In this document: piece after piece, positions 39,223 through 49,682 of the stretch
Layout: each line of letters begins with the position of its first letter
Numbering within the stretch: position 1 is the first letter of the stretch
NCBI RefSeq assembly: GCF_014203095.1
Contig: NZ_JACHIG010000001.1
Coordinates: 434,001 to 498,000 of the forward strand
Source: Prosthecobacter vanneervenii
GTDB taxonomy: Bacteria > Verrucomicrobiota > Verrucomicrobiia > Verrucomicrobiales > Verrucomicrobiaceae
Length of the DNA: 64,000 bases
Reading direction: 5' to 3'
Position numbers and translations under genes: made by a program
The notes under the pieces: model-generated
The model's input: only the letters and a program-made list of their open reading frames with translations
Databases searched by the model: none
Told to the model about the DNA's origin: nothing

Positions 39223-40479
39223 ATGTCGAGCCAGATGCTATCGCCTTATCACATTCTCTACGTCGATGACGAGGAGAAGGCGTTGCGCTACTTCAAAGAG
39301 ATCTTCGGTGACGAATACACCATCCACACCGCCACCAATGCGATGGATGGCTACCGCATTCTGCAGACCTACGGTCCGCAGATCGGTCTGCTGCTCACAG
39401 ACCAGCGCATGCCCGGTCCCAGCGGGGTGGAACTGATGGAGCATGCACGCAAGCTCAACCCAAATCTGGTTCGCATCCTCGTCACAGCCTACACGGACTA
39501 CCAGGCGGCCGTGGATGCGGTGAATTCCGGACGCTGTTTCCGCTATCTCCACAAGCCTTGGGACCCCGACGAGCTCAGCATGGTGCTCAAACACGCGCTG
39601 GACTACTACCATGCGCTCATCGAGCGCGAGCGCCTGCTGGCTGAAAAAGCAGACACCGTGCGCAGCATGCTCTCGGCGGACAAGGTCTCCGGCCTGGGAA
39701 TCCTCGCAGAAGGCCTGAATCACCACCTGCGCAATGCTCTGACAGTGGTGCGCGCCTTCATCGACCTGGCCCCCATGAAGCTCATGGAGGAAATCGGCGG
39801 AGCACACCCACGCGACCCCTCATTCTGGATCGATGTGCAAAACCAGGCGCAGTCGCAGCTGGAGCGTATTCAGTCAATGCTTGCCCGGCTGGCAGAGGCC
39901 TCGCACTCAAAGCAGCTAGACCGTACAGACCAATGCCATCTCAAGTCTGTGCTCAACGAGATGGTGGAGCTATTTGGCCCTCAGATGGCGGAAAAGAAGC
40001 TGCAGATCGTGGTGGATGTGGACGACACGCTGCCGCCCGTTGTCGTTCACGGGGCGCGCTTCCGCCAGATGTGGCGCCTCATCTTCATGGAAGAGCTGAC
40101 GCACCTCAGCGCAGGAGACAGCATCCATATCAGCGCAAAGGTGGAGCGCGATGCCCGCGGACGCTGTCATGTGAACATGTATGTGCGCGACAACGGCATC
40201 TGGGAAGGCACGGATAAGCCCGTGAATCTTTTTGATCCCTTCTACACCCGCAGCCGCAAGCCCGATGATTTCGGCGTGAACATGATGGCATGCTACGTGA
40301 CCATGCACCTGCATGGTGGCAATGCCGAGGCTCACCATCTGGATCCACGCGGGCTGGAGTTGAAGCTCACGCTGCCACTGGACAACGGCTTTGAGCCCAA
40401 GCAAGAGGAGGACTTCTTCCACACGCTGCTCACCCACGAGAAACGCTGGAAGCAGCGCGAGGAAATGGCGGCGGCGTGA
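39223..40479 (+). CDS. Response regulator fused to a degenerate histidine-kinase-like domain
   Basis: The 418-residue protein begins with a CheY-like receiver: acidic pair Asp15-Asp16, phospho-acceptor Asp60 (LLLTDQRMPG) and Lys111 (HKPW). After a helix (about 120-155) comes a histidine-kinase-like region with an H-box NHHLRNAL (His167, the usual following Glu replaced by His168). The ATPase-like domain has lost key motifs: the N-box reads FMEELTHL, the D-box DNGIWEG, and the lid lacks GxGxGL. So it receives phosphate but probably cannot bind ATP normally. A TTG six bases upstream could also start the frame. Partner is the upstream kinase. Confidence 0.85.
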   Translation: MSSQMLSPYHILYVDDEEKALRYFKEIFGDEYTIHTATNAMDGYRILQTYGPQIGLLLTDQRMPGPSGVELMEHARKLNPNLVRILVTAYTDYQAAVDAVNSGRCFRYLHKPWDPDELSMVLKHALDYYHALIERERLLAEKADTVRSMLSADKVSGLGILAEGLNHHLRNALTVVRAFIDLAPMKLMEEIGGAHPRDPSFWIDVQNQAQSQLERIQSMLARLAEASHSKQLDRTDQCHLKSVLNEMVELFGPQMAEKKLQIVVDVDDTLPPVVVHGARFRQMWRLIFMEELTHLSAGDSIHISAKVERDARGRCHVNMYVRDNGIWEGTDKPVNLFDPFYTRSRKPDDFGVNMMACYVTMHLHGGNAEAHHLDPRGLELKLTLPLDNGFEPKQEEDFFHTLLTHEKRWKQREEMAAA

Positions 40480-40518
40480 GGTGTACCAATACTCCTCGCG
40501 ACTGCCAAAGCCGTTCCT

Positions 40519-41955
40519 TCAGCCCAGCTTCCACCCATCGCGTGGCACGCGGCTCAGGAAGCGATTGGCAGCCTCGTTGTTGGTGATGCGCATGGCTTTG
40601 GCATCCCAGACGATTTTGCCTCCGGCGCGGTGGGCTACGTTGCCGAGATGATTTGCCTCAGTAAGCGGGCCTGCATAGCTGAAGGGGCTGCCGGTGGGCG
40701 TGCCATTGCGGATGGCAGCAAGAAATTCGGCATGCTGCCCCGGGGAGTCGGCGATGAAGGGCTTCGGTGCCTGAAAGTCTTTGAAAGCTGCTTCCGGCAG
40801 CAGGAGGTGCTTGCTGTAATCTGAGAGCAGCATCCCTTTGTCTCCCACAAACAGCACACCACTGCTCCATTTGCTGATGATGGGATCATTCTTCCAGACA
40901 TCGGGCTTGTCTGCACCCTGGTGCCAGTGGAGCTGGCAGGCCGGCATGTCGCCCCGTGGTCCGTATTCATACACGGCATGCATGGAGGCGGGAGCGATCT
41001 CTGGGTGTGGCGGCGGACCAAAAGCTTCGACACTGAGTGGCGCATCCAGTTTCAGCGCCCAATAGGGAAGATCATTCCAGTGGCTGCCTAGATCGGACAT
41101 CGTGCCATTCCCAAAGTCCCACCAGCGGTACCATTTCGGGCCGGGGAAATAAACGCTGCTGTAAGGACGCATCGGTGCCGGACCGATCCAGAGATCCCAG
41201 TCGAGGTATGGTGGTGGCGTCTCGGCTTCGGCAGGACGTTCGGTGACGTGGACGATGTCTCCATTCTTTTCCGCCTCCTCCTTGCTCTGCAGCCCCCAGG
41301 CGCGCGAGACGCATACGTGCGCCTCGGTGACTTTGCCGATCGCGCCGCTCTGGATGAGCTCCACCACACGGCGGTAGTTGGGCATGCCATGAATCTGCGT
41401 GCCCATCTGTGTGACCACACCCGCTCTGGCGGCGGCCTCGGTGATGAAGCGGGCCTCGGCCACGTTATGGGTGAGCGGCTTTTCACAATACACCGGCTTC
41501 TTCATCAGCAGCGCAGGCAGTGTGGCGTAGGCATGCGTATGCTCGGTGGTGCTGATCACCACGGCATCGATCTCGCCAGCACTGACAGAATCGTACAGCT
41601 TGCGGAAATCGCGAAACTTCTGCGCCTTGGGAAAGGCGGCACCTGCGCGGTCGAGGTTCTCGCCATTCACATCGCACAGAGCCACCACGTTTTCACGCGG
41701 CTCGACTGCTGGCGGTGGCTGTATGCCTGCATCCGGCTTGCCAGCATTCTTTCCACGCGGCGGGGTGTATAGCGCCACACCGGTCAGCTCTTTGACATTG
41801 GCCGCGCCACGCCCGCCCACACCAATGAAGACGAGATTCAGTTTCTCATTGGGAGAGCGCGCACTGACGATGGCGGGAAATCCAAAGGCCGCAGCAGCCG
41901 TGGCGCTGCGGGCAAGGAACTGACGGCGGGAGGTGGCAGGCTGGCGAGCGTTCAT
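40519..41955 (-). CDS. Gfo/Idh/MocA family oxidoreductase with twin-arginine-type leader
   Basis: The 478-residue protein has a leader with [19 protein letters not shown], a twin-arginine export signal, then a Rossmann fold starting [19 protein letters not shown] and the EKPLTHN motif, whose lysine is the usual catalytic residue of the family. The long C-terminal domain is typical of secreted verrucomicrobial/planctomycetal members. They act on sugars or cyclitols with a bound NAD(P) carried out in the folded state. It stands at one edge of a block with two sulfatases and a second family member, suggesting breakdown of sulfated sugars. Its substrate is not known. Confidence 0.87.
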   Translation of the reverse strand: MNARQPATSRRQFLARSATAAAAFGFPAIVSARSPNEKLNLVFIGVGGRGAANVKELTGVALYTPPRGKNAGKPDAGIQPPPAVEPRENVVALCDVNGENLDRAGAAFPKAQKFRDFRKLYDSVSAGEIDAVVISTTEHTHAYATLPALLMKKPVYCEKPLTHNVAEARFITEAAARAGVVTQMGTQIHGMPNYRRVVELIQSGAIGKVTEAHVCVSRAWGLQSKEEAEKNGDIVHVTERPAEAETPPPYLDWDLWIGPAPMRPYSSVYFPGPKWYRWWDFGNGTMSDLGSHWNDLPYWALKLDAPLSVEAFGPPPHPEIAPASMHAVYEYGPRGDMPACQLHWHQGADKPDVWKNDPIISKWSSGVLFVGDKGMLLSDYSKHLLLPEAAFKDFQAPKPFIADSPGQHAEFLAAIRNGTPTGSPFSYAGPLTEANHLGNVAHRAGGKIVWDAKAMRITNNEAANRFLSRVPRDGWKLG

Positions 41956-42051
41956 GGTTGTGTGACTAGAACGCTGCTCGCGGAGCAGTTTCAGGAGGAA
42001 AGTTGCGGGATGCAGGTCGGGGCGCAGCCTCTCTGCCCCGTGACCCGGGCG

Positions 42052-43695
42052 CTATTCCGCCTTCTTCTTTTTGCCTTCTCCTGCTTTCTTCGGCTCATTC
42101 AGCGCCTTGTCAGGATCATACTTCGGATTGCGCTCCGGGATCTGTGCTCCGGTATCCTTGAGCCAGGCCATGAGCTTGTCTCGCAACTGCAGAGCACGCA
42201 CGGAGTCAAAGGGGGCGCGGTTGTCTTCTTCTCCGGCGTCGAGCTTGAGATTGTAAAGCTCCAGATGGTTGTCCTCATGGAAGAGGATGAGCTTCCAGTC
42301 ACCTTCGCGGATGGCGCTGTAGGGACGTGCGCTGCCGGGGTGGTAGTGTGGGTAGTGCCAGTAAATGGCCTCGCGTGCCAGCGTGTCAGTGCCTCCGAGC
42401 AGAGGCAGCAGGGATTCTCCATCGACGATCTGATCCTTCTTCAGCGGCGTCTGCGTGGCGGCCAGCAGTGTGGGTACATGGTCATAGGTGATGACCGGCA
42501 CATCACAGGTGGTGTCCGGCTTCACCAAGGCAGGCCAGCTGACAATGAGCGGAATGTGCACACCACCCTCGTAGGCGCTGCCTTTGCCCAGGCGGGCAGG
42601 ACTGTTGTCTGTGGGGCCGCGTGACCAGCCCTGGGGCCTGACGAGATGGCTCAGTCCGCCGTTGTCGCTGGTGAAGATGAAGAGGGTGTTTTCGCTGAGC
42701 TTCAGTTCGCTCAGCTTGGCGCGTAGTTTGCCCACGCTGTCGTCGATGCTCTCGACGAGCGCGGCATACACGGGGTTGCTGTGACCACCTGCGGGCTTTT
42801 TGGCCTGATACTTGGCGACGACCTCCGGCTTGCCCATGATCGGCGTGTGCACGCCGTAGTGCGGGAGATAGACGAAGAACGGTTTCTCCATGTTTTTTTC
42901 GATGAACTTCACCGCCTCGTCCGTGAGCCTGTCGCTCAGAAATTCATCCTTGGGGCCATCCGGCAGCGTGGCGATCTTGTAAGGGGAGAAATAGCTCGGC
43001 GGCGAGCCGATGTGTGCGCCGCCGATGTTCACATCAAAGCCCTGCTTGGTGGGGTAATACTCCTCCTCGCCAAGATGCCATTTGCCGATGCTGGCTGTGG
43101 CGTAACCACGAGTTTTGAGCCGCTCGGCGATGGTCTCTTCCTCCAGCGGCAGGTGCATTGTCCAGTTGGGAACGAGCAGGCGGCCATTGCTTGGCACATG
43201 ACCGGCGATCCAGTCAGTGATGTGAAGGCGCGCAGGAGACTTGCCTGTCATCATGGCCGCACGCGTGGGGGAGCAGACCGTGCAGGCCGAATACGCCTGG
43301 GTGAAACGCATGCCGTCCTTGGCCAGTTGGTCGATGTGCGGCGTCTCGTAGTACTTTGATCCATAACAGCCGAGATCGGTCCAGCCCATGTCATCGATGA
43401 GCACCACGATGATGTTTGGCGGCGGCCCGGCAGGAAGCTGGGGCACCACAGGAACCTTCACCGGCGGCGGCTGGATGGGGGGCAGCGGAGCAGGCGGGGA
43501 AGATTCTGCAGCCGGAGCTGATGCCGGAGGGGCGGCGGGCGCTGGAGCCGCAGGCGTGGCAGCACCGGGGGCGGGGGCAGGTGCACTAGCTGCCGCTGGC
43601 ACCGTCTCCGGATTGGTCGGTGCTGGCGCTGGAGCGGGAGTTTGAGCGATCAAAAGACCGGCACTGCAAAGGTAGGCGGCGAGAGTTCGAAGCAT
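42052..43695 (-). CDS. Secreted sulfatase with Ala/Pro-rich N-terminal linker
   Basis: The 547-residue enzyme has a signal peptide, then about 70 residues made almost only of Ala, Pro and Ser (about 19-92), then the sulfatase domain: PNIIVVLIDDMGWTDLGCYG, the formylglycine site at Cys141 in CSPTRAAMMTG, GKWHLGEEEY and FTSDNGGL. It most resembles the arylsulfatase A/GALNS-type group. The C terminus is Lys/Glu-rich. The linker may tether it or let it reach polymer. The ATG at 43695 is chosen because it gives the leader; an upstream extension to 43845 runs through a likely operator and overlaps the next gene. Confidence 0.9.
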   Translation of the reverse strand: MLRTLAAYLCSAGLLIAQTPAPAPAPTNPETVPAAASAPAPAPGAATPAAPAPAAPPASAPAAESSPPAPLPPIQPPPVKVPVVPQLPAGPPPNIIVVLIDDMGWTDLGCYGSKYYETPHIDQLAKDGMRFTQAYSACTVCSPTRAAMMTGKSPARLHITDWIAGHVPSNGRLLVPNWTMHLPLEEETIAERLKTRGYATASIGKWHLGEEEYYPTKQGFDVNIGGAHIGSPPSYFSPYKIATLPDGPKDEFLSDRLTDEAVKFIEKNMEKPFFVYLPHYGVHTPIMGKPEVVAKYQAKKPAGGHSNPVYAALVESIDDSVGKLRAKLSELKLSENTLFIFTSDNGGLSHLVRPQGWSRGPTDNSPARLGKGSAYEGGVHIPLIVSWPALVKPDTTCDVPVITYDHVPTLLAATQTPLKKDQIVDGESLLPLLGGTDTLAREAIYWHYPHYHPGSARPYSAIREGDWKLILFHEDNHLELYNLKLDAGEEDNRAPFDSVRALQLRDKLMAWLKDTGAQIPERNPKYDPDKALNEPKKAGEGKKKKAE

Positions 43696-43717
43696 GAAAT
43701 GGGAGTGATGGCTGATT

Positions 43718-43738
43718 AAATGAGACGCTGTCTCATTT
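43718..43738. promoter_or_regulatory. Perfect inverted repeat upstream of the sulfatase, TetR-type operator candidate
   Basis: Two 9-base arms (AAATGAGAC and GTCTCATTT) flank GCT, 22 bases before the sulfatase ATG on the minus strand. The symmetry and the TGAGAC/GTCTCA half-sites resemble operators of TetR-family repressors. No tetR-type gene is in the window. Confidence 0.5.
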
Positions 43739-43828
43739 CTGGATTTTGACAAGAGCGGATCTGCAGTGAGAGCGGATTTTAACAAAATAAGGTGAGTTTC
43801 AGGCGGGAAAACTGTCGCCCCGGCGCAC

Positions 43829-45310
<1,482 letters not shown>

Positions 45311-45390
45311 GGTCGGGCATTCTCAACGAAGGAATGGCAGGCTCTTTGTCAAAAAGGAAAGGCAGCTGCTTGTGTGGCGTTTGTCTGCAC

Positions 45391-46908
45391 ATGACCACGA
45401 ACCGCCGCTCCTTCCTCAAGCAGTCCGCCGCAGCCACCACGGGTGTCTTTTACATCGCCAAAACCTCCTGGGCGCAGAAAAGTCCGGGAGACACCATCAA
45501 TGTGGCCGTCATCGGTTTCGGCGGGCGCGGCGGCTCTCACATCAGCGGCTACAACAAGCTCAATAAAGACGGCGAGGGCGTGCGTGTGTCCGCCCTGTGC
45601 GATGTGGATAGCAAGATCCTCGAAAAAGGACTGCAGGGATACGACAAGGAGAAGATCAAAGTGCAGGGCTACAGCGATCTGCGGAAACTGCTGGAGAGCA
45701 AGGACATCGACGCCGTGAGCATCGCCACGCCAAACCACTGGCATGCGCTTGCCACCATCTGGGCCGTGCAGGCAGGGAAGGATGTGTATGTGGAAAAGCC
45801 GGTGTCCCACTGCGTGTGGGAAGGCCGGCAGATGGTGAAGGCTGCGCGCAAGTACAGCAAGATCGTGCAGACCGGCACGCAGTCGCGATCAAGCCGCAAG
45901 GGCATCGCCGAGGCGGTGAAGTATGTGCAGGAGGGAAACCTCGGCAAAATCCTGCTCTCACGAGGCCTGTGCTACAAGCGCCGCAACAGCATCGGCAAAA
46001 CTGAAGGACCGCAGCCGATTCCGGATTCCGTCGACTATGATCTGTGGTGCGGCCCTGGCCCCAAAGGGCCTCTGCTGCGCAAGCAGCTAAAGTACGACTG
46101 GCACTGGACCTGGGCCTATGGCAACGGCGACCTCGGCAATCAGGGCATCCACCAGATGGACATCGCACGTTGGTTCCTCGGCGAGATGGAGCTCTCTCCC
46201 AGCGTGTGGAGCGTGGGCGGCCGCATGGGCTATGTGGATGATGGAGAAACTGCCAACACCCAGATCATCTACCACGGCTATGAAAAGGCCCCGCTCATCT
46301 TTGAAGTGCACGGTCTGCCGGATGTGAAGGATGGTAAAAACATGGACAAGCTCATGCAGACCAGCAAGGGCGTGAAGTTTCAGCCTCTCCCTGGCAAGGA
46401 TGGCAAAGAAGGCGTGACCGGAGCAGGAGTGGGAGTCATCGTCGAGTGCGAAGGCGGCACTGTTGTTGTGCCCAACTACTCAGGCGCTGTGGTTTTTGAC
46501 AAGGAAGGCAAGGAGATGAAAAAGTTTGAAGGCAGCGAGGACCACTTCAAAAACTTCATCAATGCCTGCCGCAGCCGCCGTGTGGATGATCTGCATGCGG
46601 ACATTCTGGAGGGGCATCTCTCCAGCGCGCTCTGCCATACCGGAAACATCAGCCATCGGCTGGGCCAGAAGGAGAAGCCGGAGGCCATTCTCGAAAAGAT
46701 CAAAGGAGACCGCTTTGCTGGCGAAAGCTTTGCCCGCATGCAGGAGCATCTGGGGAAAAACGAGGTCGATCTCGCCAAAGACATGCTCACTCTCGGCCCT
46801 GTGCTGAAGATGGATGGCAAGACCGAGCGCTTCATCGATCAAGACGAAGCCAACGCCATGCTCAAGGACAAGTATCGTCCGCCCTTTGTCGTGCCGGAGG
46901 AGGTGTGA
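45391..46908 (+). CDS. Gfo/Idh/MocA family oxidoreductase with twin-arginine-type leader
   Basis: The 505-residue protein starts with TTNRRSFLKQSAAATTG, a twin-arginine signal, followed by the Rossmann motif NVAVIGFGGRG and the EKPVSHCVWEGRQM motif with the catalytic-type lysine. The segment TGTQSRSS and the NQGIHQMDIARWF helix are typical of secreted family members, where the conserved His takes part in catalysis. It is divergent from the sulfatase with an 80-base gap, so a shared control region is likely. Substrate is unknown; a sugar derivative released by the sulfatases is plausible. The ATG at 45391 gives the export signal. Confidence 0.88.
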   Translation: MTTNRRSFLKQSAAATTGVFYIAKTSWAQKSPGDTINVAVIGFGGRGGSHISGYNKLNKDGEGVRVSALCDVDSKILEKGLQGYDKEKIKVQGYSDLRKLLESKDIDAVSIATPNHWHALATIWAVQAGKDVYVEKPVSHCVWEGRQMVKAARKYSKIVQTGTQSRSSRKGIAEAVKYVQEGNLGKILLSRGLCYKRRNSIGKTEGPQPIPDSVDYDLWCGPGPKGPLLRKQLKYDWHWTWAYGNGDLGNQGIHQMDIARWFLGEMELSPSVWSVGGRMGYVDDGETANTQIIYHGYEKAPLIFEVHGLPDVKDGKNMDKLMQTSKGVKFQPLPGKDGKEGVTGAGVGVIVECEGGTVVVPNYSGAVVFDKEGKEMKKFEGSEDHFKNFINACRSRRVDDLHADILEGHLSSALCHTGNISHRLGQKEKPEAILEKIKGDRFAGESFARMQEHLGKNEVDLAKDMLTLGPVLKMDGKTERFIDQDEANAMLKDKYRPPFVVPEEV

Positions 46909-46942
46909 AGCGCGGTGGGCGCTCCTGCCTGTCGATCAGCGC

Positions 46943-47152
46943 TCAAACTTCTCCCAGCAGCAGCCCGTAGGAGAAGTCGCTCACATGCATCTGCACACGC
47001 ACGGAGGCGCCGTCCTTGAGCGGAAAGTCGGCCACGTCTCTTTCGATGCTGCCAAAGATCTCCTTGCCATTGGGCAGCACGGCGTGGCAGGTGCGCGGGC
47101 CCAGCACTTGTCGAATGGTGGCCACGGTGTAAATGCGATCGGCGATCTCCAT
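46943..47152 (-). CDS. Small IF-1-like OB-fold protein
   Basis: The 69-residue product has the length and core pattern of translation initiation factor IF-1: a beta strand into VLPNGKEIFGSI and the later GASVRVQMHVSDFSYGLLLG, aligning with the LENG...VTAHI and GDKVTVELTPYDLSKGRI parts of E. coli IF-1. It lacks the basic C terminus of true IF-1 and has a longer acidic stretch in the middle. It may be a divergent paralogue, and whether it binds ribosomes is unknown. It lies 7 bases upstream of the stop-side end of the next gene's stop codon on the same strand, so it is the last gene of a thiD-S41-like-IF-1-like run. Confidence 0.6.
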   Translation of the reverse strand: MEIADRIYTVATIRQVLGPRTCHAVLPNGKEIFGSIERDVADFPLKDGASVRVQMHVSDFSYGLLLGEV

Positions 47153-47159
47153 GCTTGTC

Positions 47160-48257
47160 TTATTTCTTCAGGGGAATGGCACGGCGTGCCGGTGGTTCGC
47201 GGCTGGCGGGCGCTTTGCGATTCCAGTCGATTTTGGCAGCCTGAAACAGGCCGCGGGTGGTGATGAGGTCCACGGCACGCTGCAGCACGAGGTCTGAAGG
47301 CGGCGGCGAATCCTCCGGCAGAGGCTTGCCAGCGGAACGCTTGAGATAGGAGTCCAGCTCAGGATTCTGATTCGCCACCAGGGCAGCCTCATTGAAGCGC
47401 GGGCGCGGCTTGTCGGTGATGGAGCTTTTCACGTCCTTGGCATCAGTGGCGTGGTACACCTGGCGCTTGAGACTGGTGGGCATGCTGACGGCCAGATCAG
47501 GCTGCAGTCCTTTTTTGAAAACTGAGCTGTCATCCGTCAGCAGCACCTCGGCACGGGCAAAGCGGAGAGACCACTCTGCATCCACCGGCACCGTCTCATA
47601 GCGCACTGCGCCTCCGCGCGTGGGAGAGCCGATCAAGAGCGCCTGCTTCCGCAGACGCAGCACGGCGGCGATGGTTTCTCCGAGGTTGTTGGTTTCATTA
47701 TCCACCAGCACAAAAATCTGCTGCGTCCACACAGGCTCGCGGGAGTTGGTCTCCACCTCGGCGGCGGTCTGCCCCATCTGCTGCATTTTGAAGAGAACCT
47801 CCCCCTTCGGCACAAACAGGCTCAGCATGTCTGCGGCATCATTGAAGTCACCAGGAGGTGCGGGGCTGCGCAGATCGAGGATGAGGTGGGCGACTTTCTT
47901 TGCAGCAAAGTCCGTGAGATGCTTTTCCATCTCCTTCGTCTCCTGCGGGGTGTACTCTCGTGGGCGCAGGTAGCCTGTCTGCGGAGTCAGCAGCTCGGCC
48001 TGCACCCCGGTGAGAGCGCCGGATTTGGCCTCGGCGGTGCGGGGCACCAGCTCGGCGCCGAAGTCCAGTCGCTGCAGCAGGCCGGAAAGTGCCGCGCGGT
48101 TCAGCACATCAAAGGTCAGATCGCTGCTGCGGATGTATTCCTTTTGCAGGATGCGGAAGGCTGACTGAATGCCCGCCTGGCTGATGTCCTTCGGCGCCGT
48201 GCCGCTGGCGGCAAAAACGGAGCTGCTCAAGGTCAGAAGGATGGCGAGTCGTCTCAT
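47160..48257 (-). CDS. S41 peptidase-like protein lacking catalytic residues
   Basis: The 365-residue protein has a signal peptide (about 1-17) and the fold elements of C-terminal processing (S41) proteases: a helical cap, then VAHLILDLRSPAPPGDFNDAA, IFVLVDNETNNLGETIAAVLR and LIGSPTRGGAV. In active members the last two carry the Ser nucleophile (SASxSE) and a catalytic Lys. Here the serine positions read NETNNLGE and the Lys side reads TRGG, so proteolysis is not expected. No PDZ domain is seen. It overlaps thiD by four bases (ATGA), so they are translationally coupled, although the pairing makes no obvious biochemical sense. Confidence 0.72.
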   Translation of the reverse strand: MRRLAILLTLSSSVFAASGTAPKDISQAGIQSAFRILQKEYIRSSDLTFDVLNRAALSGLLQRLDFGAELVPRTAEAKSGALTGVQAELLTPQTGYLRPREYTPQETKEMEKHLTDFAAKKVAHLILDLRSPAPPGDFNDAADMLSLFVPKGEVLFKMQQMGQTAAEVETNSREPVWTQQIFVLVDNETNNLGETIAAVLRLRKQALLIGSPTRGGAVRYETVPVDAEWSLRFARAEVLLTDDSSVFKKGLQPDLAVSMPTSLKRQVYHATDAKDVKSSITDKPRPRFNEAALVANQNPELDSYLKRSAGKPLPEDSPPPSDLVLQRAVDLITTRGLFQAAKIDWNRKAPASREPPARRAIPLKK

Positions 48258-49066
48258 TCGGCGGTTTGCTGGAGATGATTGAGAGCATGTACGGGACCTG
48301 CGCCAGCACTTTGCCACACGAAATGCTGGGCTATGGCGCGGCTGACAAATTGCTTGGCCTGTGCCACAGCCTCATTCAGCGCCAGTCCATGCGCCAGCCC
48401 TGTGGCGATGGATGCCGAGAAAGTGCAGCCGGTGCCGTGGGTGCGAACACCGGGGGTCCGTGGTGCGGTATGCCAGGAGAGTGTGCCATCCGCGCAGAGC
48501 ACATCGGCGGCATCGCCTTTGAGGTGGCCGCCTTTGACCAGCACCGCTGTACCAAAGCGCCCGCTCAGCTCCTGAGCACAGGCCTCCATGTCCTCGATGC
48601 CGGACACCTCACGCTCCCAGAGGACGCGTGCCTCATCCAGATTGGGGGTGATCAGGGTGGCCAGAGGCAGCAGTTCATCGATCAGGGTGCGCACGGCGCT
48701 GTCTTCCAGCAGTTTCCCGCCACTGGTGGCGATCATCACCGGGTCCACGACCAAAGGGATGCGCCCGTGTCCGAGTTGCCTCCACGCCTCAGCCACAGCC
48801 CGCACCTGGGCCTGCCCGCCGAGCATGCCGGTCTTGGCCGCAGCAATGGGGAAACCGCCAAAGAGCACACGCATCTGATCCACAATGAACTCCGCATCCA
48901 TCAGACGTACCTGAGAGACGAGTCCCGGGGTCTCGGACACAATGCTCGTGAGAGCGTTCAGCCCGTAGCCGCCCAAGGCCGAAATGGCCTTCAGGTCCGC
49001 CTGCACCCCAGCACCACAGGAAGAGTCTGAGCCTGCGATGGAGAGAACGGGGGGAGGAGGGGGCAT
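48254..49066 (-). CDS. thiD: Hydroxymethylpyrimidine/phosphomethylpyrimidine kinase
   Basis: ThiD phosphorylates HMP and HMP-phosphate on the way to thiamine. The 270-residue protein has [20 protein letters not shown] at the N terminus, [20 protein letters not shown] and the C-terminal [11 protein letters not shown] anion-hole loop with its catalytic Cys, all as in the family. A short Pro-rich start (MPPPPP) precedes it. Its stop overlaps the start of the S41-like gene. Other thiamine genes are not in the window, and I see no TPP riboswitch in the 185-base gap upstream. Confidence 0.95.
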   Translation of the reverse strand: MPPPPPVLSIAGSDSSCGAGVQADLKAISALGGYGLNALTSIVSETPGLVSQVRLMDAEFIVDQMRVLFGGFPIAAAKTGMLGGQAQVRAVAEAWRQLGHGRIPLVVDPVMIATSGGKLLEDSAVRTLIDELLPLATLITPNLDEARVLWEREVSGIEDMEACAQELSGRFGTAVLVKGGHLKGDAADVLCADGTLSWHTAPRTPGVRTHGTGCTFSASIATGLAHGLALNEAVAQAKQFVSRAIAQHFVWQSAGAGPVHALNHLQQTAE

Positions 49067-49251
49067 GAGAGTGGGAGGTGTGATGGTAGGAAACCAGCCG
49101 CTTTTTGCAAATGCTGCCTCCGCTTCCTGATGGGTGCGAACTGCTGCGCAGGCACGGTCTCGGAAGGGGATTTCCCGTTCTTGAGTGGCGGGTTACAGGA
49201 TTTTACAAACCCCGGCTTGTGACTTCACACGTATTTGTTACACTAAACTTT

Positions 49252-49632
49252 ATGAATTTCGAACCGTTGCCTGGACTCTCGGTCACGGTGGACAGCGTCT
49301 CCTACGATCCCACGCGGCCTGCTCCGCCTGACCGGCCGCACCCGTTTGTCTATCACCTCTCGATCCACAATGCCTCGCACGACGTCGTGCGCATCTTTGG
49401 CCGCAAGTGGATCGTGCGCGACACGGATGGCGACACCATGGTCGTCGAGGGGGATGGCGTCGTGGGCCAGTTTCCCAATCTCTCTCCCGGGGAAACCTTC
49501 AGCTACAACTCCTACCACGTCATCAAGACCGAAAGCACTGCCACAGGTTCCTTCTTTGGCACCACCCCCGACGGCCGCCGCGTCTGCACCCGCATCCCGG
49601 CGATTGAGATGCATCCGCCCATGCCGGCGTGA
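49252..49632 (+). CDS. apaG: ApaG-family protein
   Basis: The 126-residue protein is a single fibronectin-like beta-sandwich of the ApaG/DUF525 family: FVYHLSIHNASHDVVRIFGR, WIVRDTDGDTMVVEGDGVVG, FPNLSPGETFSYNSYHVI and the GSFFGT motif. E. coli ApaG has been linked to cobalt/magnesium homeostasis, but its biochemical role is not settled. The ATG at 49252 is the natural start; the frame stays open upstream to 49105 but that part is not conserved. It stands alone between thiD (divergent) and the SUMF1-like gene (convergent). Confidence 0.88.
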   Translation: MNFEPLPGLSVTVDSVSYDPTRPAPPDRPHPFVYHLSIHNASHDVVRIFGRKWIVRDTDGDTMVVEGDGVVGQFPNLSPGETFSYNSYHVIKTESTATGSFFGTTPDGRRVCTRIPAIEMHPPMPA

Positions 49633-49682
49633 GGAAGGCAAATCGCTGTTACTTGGCGGGTCCCGCTCGTTGTGAGTCCGGA

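Noticed and set aside
43388-43645. Gly/Ala-rich small open frame on the plus strand
   Set aside because: It is the antisense reading of the Ala/Pro-rich linker of the sulfatase.
48254-49251. TPP riboswitch upstream of thiD
   Set aside because: The 185-base gap has no CUGAGA or similar thi-box core that I can see.
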